A stretch of DNA of 64,000 nucleotides, taken from contig JAFGCX010000011.1 of NCBI GenBank assembly GCA_016932415.1, positions 62,001-126,000 on the forward strand. Reading direction: 5' to 3'. This DNA comes from Candidatus Krumholzibacteriota bacterium. Lineage in GTDB: Bacteria > Krumholzibacteriota > Krumholzibacteriia > Krumholzibacteriales > Krumholzibacteriaceae. A program made the translations under genes and the position numbers. The notes under the pieces were generated by a model, which was not told the DNA's origin, did not search any database, and saw nothing but the letters and a program-made list of their open reading frames with translations. Shown here one piece after another: positions 53,111 to 62,421 of the stretch (the stretch's first letter is position 1; every line of letters begins with the position of its first letter).

Positions 53111-54811
53111 TTACAGTCTGGTCCTGTTCATCTTCGCTTTTTCCAGATTCTTTTCGTAGATCTCTATTACATACGTTTCGCGCCAGTCTTCCATCTTTTT
53201 ATCAAGAAGCTCCGATCCCTTTTTCTCCATCAGTTGTTTTTTGATCGCGGACTCGGCTTCCTCAAAGGTGGGGATCCCGCCCGGCTCTATCTCGAGCACC
53301 TTGATGACAGCCCACCCTCTTGACATTTCGAAAGGGTCTGATATCGAACCGACCGCCGGGAGGGCAAAAGCGACGCCGTCATACTCGAGATAGTTGCCTG
53401 AGGGTATAAGCCCCGTTTTTCCCATGTTATCCTTGACGGTTGGATCCTTTGAATATTTTCTGGTCAGCAAGTCAAAACTTTCCTTGGCCCTGGCTTTCTG
53501 CGCAACCATATTCGCGGTAGCCTCATCCTCAAGGACTATGATCTGGTAGTTTCTTTTTTCCTTGGTCCTGAACATTTCCCTGCTCTCTTCGTATTCCTCC
53601 CTGATCTCTCTTTCAGTAACGCTGATCTCGTCCTGTATCTGATCCTGGTAGAGCCTGTACACGAGGAACTGTTCGAGGCGCTTTTCATAATTTTCCTTTA
53701 CTTCCGGCACCTCGAGGACCTTGGCCACCTCTTCCGCGTACACGGGAAGAATCCTGTCATAAATGACCTTCTTCAGGAGCTGGATAATACTGTATTTGCC
53801 GGTCGAATGCCGAGGCCTGTCCGGCAGAGCCGTCATGGAATAGAGTTCCTCGAAATCGGCAAGGGTATAGATCCCGTCATCGTATTGACAGATAATAAGC
53901 TCTCTGTACTTATCGGGTATCTCGACCCTGGGGGCGTTCTCCCTGGTCACCCTGCCATTGATGAATTCTTCGAACGGGACATCTTCCGGAAGGTGATCAT
54001 AGGCGATATCGACCGCGTCGCTGTAGATCTGAAGATGTATATCACGTTCGATCTGTTCCTTCAGGAGGTTGCGGCCCTTGTATTCCTTTATCGCGCGCAC
54101 CCTTTTCCCCGCGTATTCCCTGTCCTTGTCGGGGAGGATCTTGCGTTTCTTCAGTACCTTCAGAAGCCCCCAGCCGTTGTCGGTCATGACCGGAGGAGAT
54201 ACATCCCCCACCTCCATGTCGAAGAGGACTTCCTCTACCCACCAGTGGATCCTGCCGACCGATTCGCTGCCTACATTTCCGCCATTTTCCCCTTCCGGCC
54301 CGAGAGAATATCTCTTCGCCATCTCGGCGAAATCCTCCCCTTCCTCTACGATCTTCTGCCTTATTTCGAGAGCTTCATTCTCATTGGCGACCAGGATCTG
54401 GGCGAGCGTGTATTCATAATGCATCTGTTCCCAGTAAAAATCGGTCTCTTCTTCCGTCACTTCGACCTTTTTAGTTATCTCCTCGTTCCATAGCGCCGTT
54501 ATCAGGAAGGGGCCCTTGAACTGTTCCCAGAAGCTCTGGAACGCATCCTCGCGCTGATAGCCGAGAGCATACGCCTTCAGCGTCATTACTTCCTTGTTGA
54601 CCATATGCCGGAGAAGCTCTTTTTTCCCCTCCATATCATTTGTTTCTGGAAGATATTTATTATCAAGAGTTTCCGCGGTCGTCTCAAATTCCCTTACCGT
54701 TACCGTCCTCGTGTCCACCTTCGCGACGACAAGATCTTCTCTTTCAGTCCTGGAGCATCCCATCGCTATCGCGAGGGTGACTCCAACCATTAAAATGATC
54801 GTCTTTCTCAA
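53111..54811 (-). CDS. Large lipoprotein with two parvulin-type isomerase domains
   Basis: A 566-residue protein with signal TIILMVGVTLAIAMGC (lipidated Cys at about 18). Two parvulin domains are visible: about 130-225 (AQILVANENEALEIRQKIVE, NGGNVGSESVGRIHWWVEEV, NGWGLLKVLKKRK) and about 405-500 (YQIIVLEDEATANMVAQKAR, MGKTGLIPSGNYLEYDGVAF, GWAVIKVLEIE). Long charged helices lie between and around them. The function is likely folding of exported proteins. The start is placed at TTG 54811 because AAGGAG lies 5 bases upstream and the signal peptide begins there; ATG codons at 54832 and 54841 would add a charged extension (PGKERE) in front of it. The neighbours are mfd (74 bases upstream) and a second lipoprotein isomerase. 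Confidence 0.82.
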   Translation of the reverse strand: MRKTIILMVGVTLAIAMGCSRTEREDLVVAKVDTRTVTVREFETTAETLDNKYLPETNDMEGKKELLRHMVNKEVMTLKAYALGYQREDAFQSFWEQFKGPFLITALWNEEITKKVEVTEEETDFYWEQMHYEYTLAQILVANENEALEIRQKIVEEGEDFAEMAKRYSLGPEGENGGNVGSESVGRIHWWVEEVLFDMEVGDVSPPVMTDNGWGLLKVLKKRKILPDKDREYAGKRVRAIKEYKGRNLLKEQIERDIHLQIYSDAVDIAYDHLPEDVPFEEFINGRVTRENAPRVEIPDKYRELIICQYDDGIYTLADFEELYSMTALPDRPRHSTGKYSIIQLLKKVIYDRILPVYAEEVAKVLEVPEVKENYEKRLEQFLVYRLYQDQIQDEISVTEREIREEYEESREMFRTKEKRNYQIIVLEDEATANMVAQKARAKESFDLLTRKYSKDPTVKDNMGKTGLIPSGNYLEYDGVAFALPAVGSISDPFEMSRGWAVIKVLEIEPGGIPTFEEAESAIKKQLMEKKGSELLDKKMEDWRETYVIEIYEKNLEKAKMNRTRL

Positions 54812-54884
54812 CTCTCTCTCCTTTCCGGGCATTTTTCTCATTCTGTCGGTATGAGCCTGTTCGACCCATAGAGGTTAAACTACC

Positions 54885-57800
54885 TTATTTAGCAGAAAAT
54901 TCCAATAAATTCAATAAACTTTCAAAATCAGCGATACCCGGTGATTCTTTCCCCATGGCCGACCGCCGCGATCTCCCATCAGCGGTATCATCCCGGTATT
55001 CCGGTTTGACGGAAAGGGAAAATCCGACATCGGTATGAAATGTCAGCCTTCCCCCGAACCTGTCGACAATCGCCGCGAGTAGTCTTTTTCCCGGAGTATG
55101 CCCCGGTTCAAACCTCGCGCGTAGCCGGCCTGCAGTATCGATCTCGACCTTATCCAGGCGGACGTTTTGCGCTCTTGTCCTGAGTTCAACGAGCTTTAGC
55201 ATATTCTCCGCCGGCGCAGGAAGTGGACCGAACCGGTCCCTCAGTTCCAGGCCGATCTCGAATACTTCCCCGGCCTCACCTGCACGCGCTACCCTTCTGT
55301 ATATATCCATCCTTTCCTCTGAGTCGTGGACGAATTCTTCGGGCAGGTATGCTGGCACCGGGATCACCATCTTCGCCTCTCTCTCTTCCTCTATCTCTTC
55401 CCCGCTTGACCTGGCGATCTCCTCCCTGATCATTCTCGCGTACAGATCGAGGCCTACCGAGTTAATCTGTCCGGACTGCTGGTGGCCGAGAAGATTGCCG
55501 GCGCCCCTGATCTCCAGGTCTCTCATCGCTATCCTGTAACCAGCCCCCAGATAATCAAACTCGCTTATCGCCTGGAGCCTTTTAAGCGCCGTAGCGGTAA
55601 GGGTCCGTCCTTTTGGAATAAGCATATAGGCATGAGCTTTTCTGTCGGATCTCCCCACCCGGCCGCGAAGCTGGTAGAGCTGGGCCAGCCCGAACCGGTC
55701 CGACCTGTTGATTATAATGGTATTGACGTTTGGGAAATCAAGCCCCGCTTCTATTATCATCGTGCAAAGCAGGAGGTCGAACTTTCCTTCCAGGAAATCG
55801 ACCATGATCCTCTCCAGCTCCCTTTCTTTCATCTGCCCGTGCGCGTGAGCTATCCTTACCCTGTCGGGCAACAACCTCTGAAGGTATCCTTCCATCACCG
55901 TTATCGACTGCACTCTGTTGTGCACAAAAAAGACCTGCCCTCCGCGGTTTATTTCTCTCATGACCGCTTCCCGTATCCTCTCATCGTCAAAGGGAAGGAT
56001 CTCCGTATGTATCGGCAGCCTGTTACGGGGCGCCGTGTCTATGACCGAGATGTCCCTGAGTCCCGATATCGCCATCGAGAGCGTCCTTGGTATCGGCGTC
56101 GCCGTCATGCTCAGCACATCGACGCTCCTTTTAAGTTTTTTGAACGCCTCTTTTTGTTTCACCCCGAACCTGTGTTCTTCATCGACGATCACGAGCCCCA
56201 GGTCCCTGAAATGAACATCTTTTGATATCAGCCTGTGCGTCCCGATAACAATGTCGACCTTGCCTTCGGCCAAACCTTCCACGATCTTTTTCTGCCGGGC
56301 TGAAGGAACGAACCTGCTCAGCATCTCGATCGATACGGGATACCCCTGGAGCCTCTCGCGAAGAGTGTTGTAATGCTGCAGAGCCAGGACTGTCGTCGGA
56401 ACGAGAAAGGCTGCCTGTTTCCCCTCGACCACGACCTTGAACGCGGCTCGAAGCGCTACTTCCGTTTTTCCAAACCCGACGTCGCCGCACAGCAGCCTGT
56501 CCATCGGGATGAGATTTTCGAGATCCTTCTTGACTTCGGCCGTCGCTTCGAGCTGATGCGGCGTCTCCTCCCATGGAAACGACGCTTCGACCTCTTTCTG
56601 CCAGGGCTTGTCCGGTCCACAGGCGAATCCTTTTGCTACCTTCCTGGCCGCGTATATCTCGAGAAGATCCAGCGCGATATTGCCGGCGCTTTTTCTCGCC
56701 CTTTCCTTGGCCTTTTTCCATGCCTTGCTGCCGAGGCTTGCCAGAGCCGGCGAAGCGCCGTCCGAGGCGATATATTTTTCCACCATCCTCAGATGCGAGA
56801 CGGGAATAAAAAGCCTGTCGTCCCCCTCGTAACGAATATCCAGGCATTCCGTCATCCCTCCCTCGATCTCGAGTTTCCGCATCCCCATATAACGGCCTAC
56901 CCCATGGCTCAGATGTACTATGAAATCCCCCGGTTTAAAATGTGAAGGATCGTAAGTAAGGGATCGGCTCCTCGCCCGGGGGGAATGCCAGGGCCTGTGG
57001 AACCTCCCGAAGACTTCTTCCTCGCTGAGGAAAAGTACTCCGGCGTCCTCCCACCTGAATCCGCCCGACAGGAACCCCAGAGGAAAATCGATCTCGATCG
57101 AGACATCCGAAAGAAGTTCTTCGGCCCTTTCACTCTGCACCATTGTCGAACAGAAGAGAAAGACCTGCAGATCTTTATCAAGAGCTTTCCGGATATCGGT
57201 GACAAGCCCGTTCATCTTTCTTCTGTAGTCTCCGGCCGGAGTTGTAAAAAAAGTGACTGCTTTGTCGTCAGAGAACGAGATGAATTCGAGCGTACGCATT
57301 TTTCCGATATAACCGGCCAGTTCTTCTTCCGAAATGTATACCTGTTCGGGAGGAGGATAGAAGTTGCCTTCCTTTCTCGACGCGGCGTATCTCTCCACCG
57401 TCTCATCGCGGATATCTCCGAGCAAAGTCCTCATATCTTCCATGTCATATATCGCGATCACCGGAGGGGAATCAAAATATTCAAAGATCGGCGACAACTC
57501 GTGGACGGCAGCGGCATAATGCTCCATTCCGAAAAAGTGGATCCCTTCTTCGAGCCTGTCAGCGGGAAGAAGCCGCTTGAACCTTTCTTCCCTGCCGAGA
57601 GAATCGATATCGGCGGAGAGGAATTCCCTTAGTCTTTCCAGCCCGCCCGCGTCGGGACACAGATGATGAAAGGGCCTTATCCTTATTGTTTCCTTTTCCG
57701 CGCCGGACCTTTGGGACTCAACGTCGAAATCCCTGACAGTGATGACCGTGTCGCCATCAAACTCGATTCTCACCGGATCATCAGAGCTGACCTCGAATAT

Positions 57801-58346
57801 GTCAAGAATCCCACCCCTTATGGCGAATTGTCCTTTTTCCTCGACTATCGCGTGCCTCTCGTAACCGCGAGCGGTCAGATCGGCGGCGAGGGAAATAAGG
57901 TCCATTTCATTTCCTCGTACGATATCGAGAAGGAGGGAAACGAAAGAATCCCTGCTGTATACCTTTTTAAGAACGGAGCGCAAGGTGCAGACGAGGATCC
58001 TGCACTCTCCCTCGCAGAGCGCTTCGAGCGCCCTCATCTGCATTCCGGTGAGATTCCTATCGGGATCGTGATAATCATACGGCAGGATCTCGTCTTCGGG
58101 ATACGATACCACTCCCTCTACCCCGAAACTGACCAGATCTGCCTCTATGTCCCTCGCCTTTACAGGATCGGCCGCCACGATCATGAAGTTGCCTCCGAGC
58201 TCTCCCGCTATCGCCGAGACAAGAAGCGCTCTCGCGCTTCCCGACAATCCTCTCACCGGGACTCTCGCCTTCTCCTGCCTTATCCTTTTCATCAGGCCGA
58301 CGCCTGCAGGAAGGCCGAGGATCTTATTCTTCAGGTCATCCCACAT
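54885..58346 (-). CDS. mfd: Transcription-repair coupling factor Mfd
   Basis: Removes RNA polymerase stalled at DNA damage and recruits UvrA. The 1153-residue length is standard. Order: UvrB-like D1a-D2-D1b (about 1-330), the RNA-polymerase-interacting Tudor-like domain (about 475-545; FIVHLSHGVGRYMGMRKLEI), then the RecG-like helicase with Walker A (CGDVGFGKTEVALRA), DEEH motif (VIVDEEHRFGVKQKE), motif III (SMTATPIPRTLSMA) and motif VI (QLYQLRGRVGRSDRKA), and finally the TRCF C-terminal domain (YLPEEFVHDSEERMDIYRR). All motifs appear intact. Its start overlaps the BatA-like gene by 11 bases. Confidence 0.97.
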   Translation of the reverse strand: MWDDLKNKILGLPAGVGLMKRIRQEKARVPVRGLSGSARALLVSAIAGELGGNFMIVAADPVKARDIEADLVSFGVEGVVSYPEDEILPYDYHDPDRNLTGMQMRALEALCEGECRILVCTLRSVLKKVYSRDSFVSLLLDIVRGNEMDLISLAADLTARGYERHAIVEEKGQFAIRGGILDIFEVSSDDPVRIEFDGDTVITVRDFDVESQRSGAEKETIRIRPFHHLCPDAGGLERLREFLSADIDSLGREERFKRLLPADRLEEGIHFFGMEHYAAAVHELSPIFEYFDSPPVIAIYDMEDMRTLLGDIRDETVERYAASRKEGNFYPPPEQVYISEEELAGYIGKMRTLEFISFSDDKAVTFFTTPAGDYRRKMNGLVTDIRKALDKDLQVFLFCSTMVQSERAEELLSDVSIEIDFPLGFLSGGFRWEDAGVLFLSEEEVFGRFHRPWHSPRARSRSLTYDPSHFKPGDFIVHLSHGVGRYMGMRKLEIEGGMTECLDIRYEGDDRLFIPVSHLRMVEKYIASDGASPALASLGSKAWKKAKERARKSAGNIALDLLEIYAARKVAKGFACGPDKPWQKEVEASFPWEETPHQLEATAEVKKDLENLIPMDRLLCGDVGFGKTEVALRAAFKVVVEGKQAAFLVPTTVLALQHYNTLRERLQGYPVSIEMLSRFVPSARQKKIVEGLAEGKVDIVIGTHRLISKDVHFRDLGLVIVDEEHRFGVKQKEAFKKLKRSVDVLSMTATPIPRTLSMAISGLRDISVIDTAPRNRLPIHTEILPFDDERIREAVMREINRGGQVFFVHNRVQSITVMEGYLQRLLPDRVRIAHAHGQMKERELERIMVDFLEGKFDLLLCTMIIEAGLDFPNVNTIIINRSDRFGLAQLYQLRGRVGRSDRKAHAYMLIPKGRTLTATALKRLQAISEFDYLGAGYRIAMRDLEIRGAGNLLGHQQSGQINSVGLDLYARMIREEIARSSGEEIEEEREAKMVIPVPAYLPEEFVHDSEERMDIYRRVARAGEAGEVFEIGLELRDRFGPLPAPAENMLKLVELRTRAQNVRLDKVEIDTAGRLRARFEPGHTPGKRLLAAIVDRFGGRLTFHTDVGFSLSVKPEYRDDTADGRSRRSAMGKESPGIADFESLLNLLEFSAK

Positions 58347-60462
58347 CCCGATCGCTCCTTGCCGCCGCCATATCCTTCCTCTGGGACACGAGCAGTTCCA
58401 CGAAAAATATCATCAGCGCGGCAATAACCAGGGCTCCTGATATTTCCCTTCCCTCCCTCGCCATTTCAAGATGTCCGAGAAGATCCCCGCCTTGGGGTAT
58501 CAAGACTGAATCGTCTACTCCGAGCATATCGGCGATGACGGCAGTCTCCACTTTTTCGAGCCGGGACTCGGCAGATGATTCAATATTGACCGGAATAAGT
58601 TCTATCGTCGAATCTGCCGCCTCGATCCTTACAAATCCCGGTTCGTCTCCTGCCGTTATCATGGCGCCTGCGGACAGTTCTTTTTCAACCTTTCCCGGGG
58701 CGCCTCCTGAAAGATCCGACGGAATATATTCAACGCCGCCGGGAAGGACTGCCCTGATACCCTCCGCCTCTCTCCGCAGAACAAACCGTTCTCCCACCTT
58801 TCTTCCCTCCGTCCCGGCCAAAGCGGGATCGACCGAAAAGAGAAGCTGCCTGACGAGTGGCAGGAAAAGAGGCGAGAGAACAAGGTCTCCGCCCTCTGGC
58901 ACGGGATCGATCGAAGCAAAGACGATCCTTCCCTTTTCCACGCTTTCGCTCCACACAAAGGGATGGCCGCTTTCAAACCTCAGGTCGACCTCTCCCGGCG
59001 GAATGCCGGTGACGACCGGCGGCCCCCTGAATCTTATCCTGAAAAGCGCCTTCATATCCTCTCGATCGAAGGGGGAGAGGAATGGCGGTTTCTCCTGGTC
59101 ATAATCTATCGTCTCTTCCCTTCCGTTGAAATCGACTCCCGGCTGGTGGTTTGAAAGTTCTTTTATCATCTTTTCATGACCCCTCGTGACGAGAGCGAAA
59201 ATCCCTCCCCCGCCAGAGAGATACTCCTCGAGTATCCCGATCTCCCTTTGTGCCGGCCCGACTCCCGGCCCGGCGATGACGAGATCCGCCCAATCGAGAT
59301 CCGCGGTCACGAAATCATCCCATTTTTTACGCCTCAGTTCGATCTCCTCGTCATTTTCTCCGGGATTCAATGCCTGCCGCAGATAGTACTCTTCGCTGTC
59401 GCTGATCAGCAGGACTCTGTCTCTTTTTCTCGAATGAAACGAGAAGAACCTCGAGTCATCGGCTTTAAGCCGGTCATTCCGCTTGCTCGCCAAGCCTTCG
59501 ATCCATCCAGACCTGTCGATCTGTATCAGCGCTTTTTCTGTCTTCGAGCCTGCCGGAGCTATTTCTATCTCCCTTTCATGCACTATCTTTCCGTCGACCG
59601 ATATCCTGATCGGAAATTTCGCCCCCAACCGCTGAGAATGGTTTCTCATCACCACGCTGACCGCCGCCGTTTCCCCCTTGTGCACCACTTTTCCCGGAGT
59701 CACGACCTTATCGATCGAGACGTTCGCCGGCGCGTCTTCTCCTACCGGGATAAGGAATGTGCGTATCCTTCGTCTCTCTTCCCGTCCCACCCCGCCTGAA
59801 GAGTCGGAGATATCCAGGGCGTTTTCAGGAAGATCCGCGCCGGCGGTGAATCCGCTTTTCTGAAAATCAGAGATTATAAAAAGCTCCCTGATCTCTCTTC
59901 TTCCTGAAAGAAGTCTTTCCCTGCCTGCAGCCACTGCCGCGGCCAGATCTGTCCCGTAAAATGATGTCTCCTGCTTTTTCAGGATCTCCGAAACCTGTGC
60001 CGCCCTGAATCTGTCTGTCTCCAGTATTTTTATCACCCTCGTATCGAAAAGGTAGATAGCGACCTCGTCCTCTTCGCCCAGCATGCCGGTTATTTCAAGA
60101 GCCCGGTCTATCCCTTTCTGGAAAGCGGTCGTTTCTCCTTCCTCGACGGACATGCTGTAGCTCCTGTCTATCAGGATACATACCGCCCCGGATCCTTCGC
60201 CTGGAAATATCGCCGCAAGGCCGCCCCTGATCACCGGCCGCGCGAAAGCCAGAGCGATGAGAGCGACGCCGGCGACCCTGAGCAGGAGCAGAAGAAGACG
60301 CCTGAAATCGATCTTGCGCATACTCCGGCGCTCAGATCCTCTCAGGAAGATCAGAGAGCTGAATACGATCTCGGGGATCTTTCTCCTGCTGAAAAAATGG
60401 ATGAGGATCGGAACTGCCACGGCTCCGAGCATCACCAGAAATAATGGGTTGAGAAAATCCAT
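58336..60462 (-). CDS. BatA-like membrane protein with von Willebrand A domain
   Basis: A 708-residue protein. Residues 1-80 are the aerotolerance-regulator N-terminal (BatA) region with two helices (FLNPLFLVMLGAVAVPILIH, LLLLLLRVAGVALIALAFAR). A VWA domain follows (about 90-280) with the metal-binding DRSYSMS (DxSxS) motif. The long C-terminal part (about 290-670) contains a glutamine-amidotransferase-like segment (VIAGPGVGPAQREIGILEEY) and beta structure, then a final helix (ALVIAALMIFFVELLVS). Such proteins work with MoxR ATPases and DUF58 proteins in a metal- or stress-linked assembly system whose targets are mostly unknown. It lies 3 bases after the DUF58 gene and overlaps mfd. Confidence 0.85.
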   Translation of the reverse strand: MDFLNPLFLVMLGAVAVPILIHFFSRRKIPEIVFSSLIFLRGSERRSMRKIDFRRLLLLLLRVAGVALIALAFARPVIRGGLAAIFPGEGSGAVCILIDRSYSMSVEEGETTAFQKGIDRALEITGMLGEEDEVAIYLFDTRVIKILETDRFRAAQVSEILKKQETSFYGTDLAAAVAAGRERLLSGRREIRELFIISDFQKSGFTAGADLPENALDISDSSGGVGREERRRIRTFLIPVGEDAPANVSIDKVVTPGKVVHKGETAAVSVVMRNHSQRLGAKFPIRISVDGKIVHEREIEIAPAGSKTEKALIQIDRSGWIEGLASKRNDRLKADDSRFFSFHSRKRDRVLLISDSEEYYLRQALNPGENDEEIELRRKKWDDFVTADLDWADLVIAGPGVGPAQREIGILEEYLSGGGGIFALVTRGHEKMIKELSNHQPGVDFNGREETIDYDQEKPPFLSPFDREDMKALFRIRFRGPPVVTGIPPGEVDLRFESGHPFVWSESVEKGRIVFASIDPVPEGGDLVLSPLFLPLVRQLLFSVDPALAGTEGRKVGERFVLRREAEGIRAVLPGGVEYIPSDLSGGAPGKVEKELSAGAMITAGDEPGFVRIEAADSTIELIPVNIESSAESRLEKVETAVIADMLGVDDSVLIPQGGDLLGHLEMAREGREISGALVIAALMIFFVELLVSQRKDMAAARSDRDVG

Positions 60463-60465
60463 CTC

Positions 60466-61416
60466 CTATCCCATCCTCCGCCTCTTTCCGAGATAAGAGA
60501 CCAGAGCCTGATCGAAAGATGTATCGATAGTGACCAGGTTATAGTCTATCGCGTTTTCCTTGCACGATATTTCAAGACCCTTGATCCATTCTTCGATGTC
60601 GGCCCGGTATTCCTTTTTTAAAAACCAGGGTTGTGTCCTGATCTTCTCCCCCGTTTCCCTGTCGACGAACCTCACTTCTCCCCTGTAATCGAGAGAAAGC
60701 TCGAGAGGATCGAGAAGATGAAATACGACTATCTCGTGCCCTCTGTGCCTGAAATGTCTCAACCCGCTCAGGATTTCTCCCGGATCGTCGAACAAATCGC
60801 TTACCAGGATGATCAGCCCGCGCCTTTTCACCTTTTCGGCGATCTGGTGGAGGGTTTCGCTGATCCGGGTCTTCGCTCCGGGAGTGGCCTTTTCGAGAGC
60901 GTTCAATATGTGAAAAAGGTGTTTTCTTACTGACTTGTGAGGTATCATCTCGACTATTTTTTCGTCAAAAAGGGCAAGCCCTACCGCGTCGCGCTGCCTG
61001 ATCATAAGAAACGCCAGGGCCGCGCAGAGAAGCGTCCCGTATCTCAGCTTGGTGATCTCCCTGCTGCCGAAATCCATCGAGGCGCTTCTGTCGAGCAGGA
61101 TGGTCGCGCTCAGGTTTGTCTCGTCTTCGAATATCTTTGTATAATACCGGTCCGTCTTGGCAAATATCTTCCAGTCGATATTCCTTGTCGATTCTCCGGC
61201 GTTGTACTGCCTGTATTCCGCGAACTCGACCGAAAACCCGTGATAAGGCGACCTGTGCAGCCCGGCGATGAATCCCTCGACGATCAATCTCGCCCTCAGA
61301 TCCATCCGCGCGATCCTGCTTACTACCTCTGGCTGGAGAAAGCTGCTTAGATCTTTTTTTTCCGGGGGCATGCCGATTCCACCGTTCTCGTCTCCGGGCG
61401 ATATTCCCCGGGTCAT
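60466..61416 (-). CDS. DUF58 domain protein
   Basis: A 316-residue cytosolic protein with the DUF58/VWA-like fold. The signature EYRQYNAGESTRNIDWKIFA (about 84-103) is typical, followed by the metal-binding motif LLDRSASMDFG (DxSxS). DUF58 proteins are regular partners of MoxR ATPases, probably as the adaptor between ATPase and membrane VWA proteins. Their detailed action is not known. The start ATG overlaps the moxR stop (ATGA), so the two are translationally coupled. An internal ATG at residue 16 would also be possible. Confidence 0.92.
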   Translation of the reverse strand: MTRGISPGDENGGIGMPPEKKDLSSFLQPEVVSRIARMDLRARLIVEGFIAGLHRSPYHGFSVEFAEYRQYNAGESTRNIDWKIFAKTDRYYTKIFEDETNLSATILLDRSASMDFGSREITKLRYGTLLCAALAFLMIRQRDAVGLALFDEKIVEMIPHKSVRKHLFHILNALEKATPGAKTRISETLHQIAEKVKRRGLIILVSDLFDDPGEILSGLRHFRHRGHEIVVFHLLDPLELSLDYRGEVRFVDRETGEKIRTQPWFLKKEYRADIEEWIKGLEISCKENAIDYNLVTIDTSFDQALVSYLGKRRRMG

Positions 61417-62396
61417 TGCTCGACAGTGTCCAGCAGCCTGCCAACGAGTTCATCGGCAGTGATTCCGTCTGCTTCGGCGTGGAAATTTGCCACAAGCCTG
61501 TGACGAAGTACCGGCCAGGCGACTTCCCGCACATCATCAATGTCCGGTGTCGTCCTGCCAGTCATAACCGCCCTGGTCTTTGCTCCGAGTATAAGATACT
61601 GCCCCGCCCTCGGGCCGGCTCCCCACGAAAGATACTTTCCCACGCCGGGAAAGGTTCCATCTCTGCTAGCCCGCACGAGCCTCACCGCGTAGGAGAGGAT
61701 CTTTTTCGAGACCGGGACCTTCATTATCATCTTTTGGATTTCAACGATCTCTTCTCCGCCTATGATTTTCTCCGGTGTTTCGGGAAGAGCAGAGGTAGTA
61801 GTGTCGACGATCGCTAGCTCTTCCTGCTCAGAGGGATAATCGACCCTGATATTGAACATGAACCTGTCCAGCTGCGCCTCGGGCAGAGGATAGGTGCCTT
61901 CCAGCTCGATCGGATTCTGCGTGGCAAGGACGAAAAACGGCCTTTCAAGCGCGTGCGTCATCCCGCCTACGGTGACATCGTACTCCTGCATCGCCTGCAG
62001 AAGGGCCGCCTGTGTTTTTGGAGGAGTCCTGTTGATCTCGTCGGCAAGGACTATATTCGAGAAGACAGGCCCCCTGATGAACCTGAATACCCTGCCGTGA
62101 GTCGATTTGTCTTCTTCGAGGACCTCGGTCCCCATGATATCGCTTGGCATCAGGTCTGGAGTGAACTGGATCCGGGAAAAGTCAAGGCCGAGACATTCTG
62201 CTACCGTCGAAACGAGAAGTGTCTTCGCAAGGCCGGGGACGCCGACGAGAAGACAGTGCCCGCCGGCGAAAAGCGCGGTGATCAGCTCGTCGACCACCCT
62301 GTCCTGCCCTATTATTACTTTTGCGATCTCGGCCCTGAGCCTTCCATACGCGTCGGCGAACCGGGCAAGAATGATCTCTTCCTTGTTATGATCCAT
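61413..62396 (-). CDS. MoxR family AAA+ ATPase
   Basis: A 327-residue ATPase of the MoxR group (AAA_3). Walker A is GVPGLAKTLL (about 51-60), Walker B IVLADEINRTPPKTQ, with sensor 1 in VLATQNPIELEGTYPLPEAQ; the lid domain (about 240-327) contains GAGPRAGQYLILGAKTRA. MoxR proteins act as chaperones that insert metals or fold partner VWA-domain proteins. Here the DUF58 and BatA-like genes follow at once, the standard order. The gene starts 25 bases after the S9 peptidase. Confidence 0.95.
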   Translation of the reverse strand: MDHNKEEIILARFADAYGRLRAEIAKVIIGQDRVVDELITALFAGGHCLLVGVPGLAKTLLVSTVAECLGLDFSRIQFTPDLMPSDIMGTEVLEEDKSTHGRVFRFIRGPVFSNIVLADEINRTPPKTQAALLQAMQEYDVTVGGMTHALERPFFVLATQNPIELEGTYPLPEAQLDRFMFNIRVDYPSEQEELAIVDTTTSALPETPEKIIGGEEIVEIQKMIMKVPVSKKILSYAVRLVRASRDGTFPGVGKYLSWGAGPRAGQYLILGAKTRAVMTGRTTPDIDDVREVAWPVLRHRLVANFHAEADGITADELVGRLLDTVEQ

Positions 62397-62421
62397 AGCT
62401 CCGGAGATCTCCCTGGCGACC

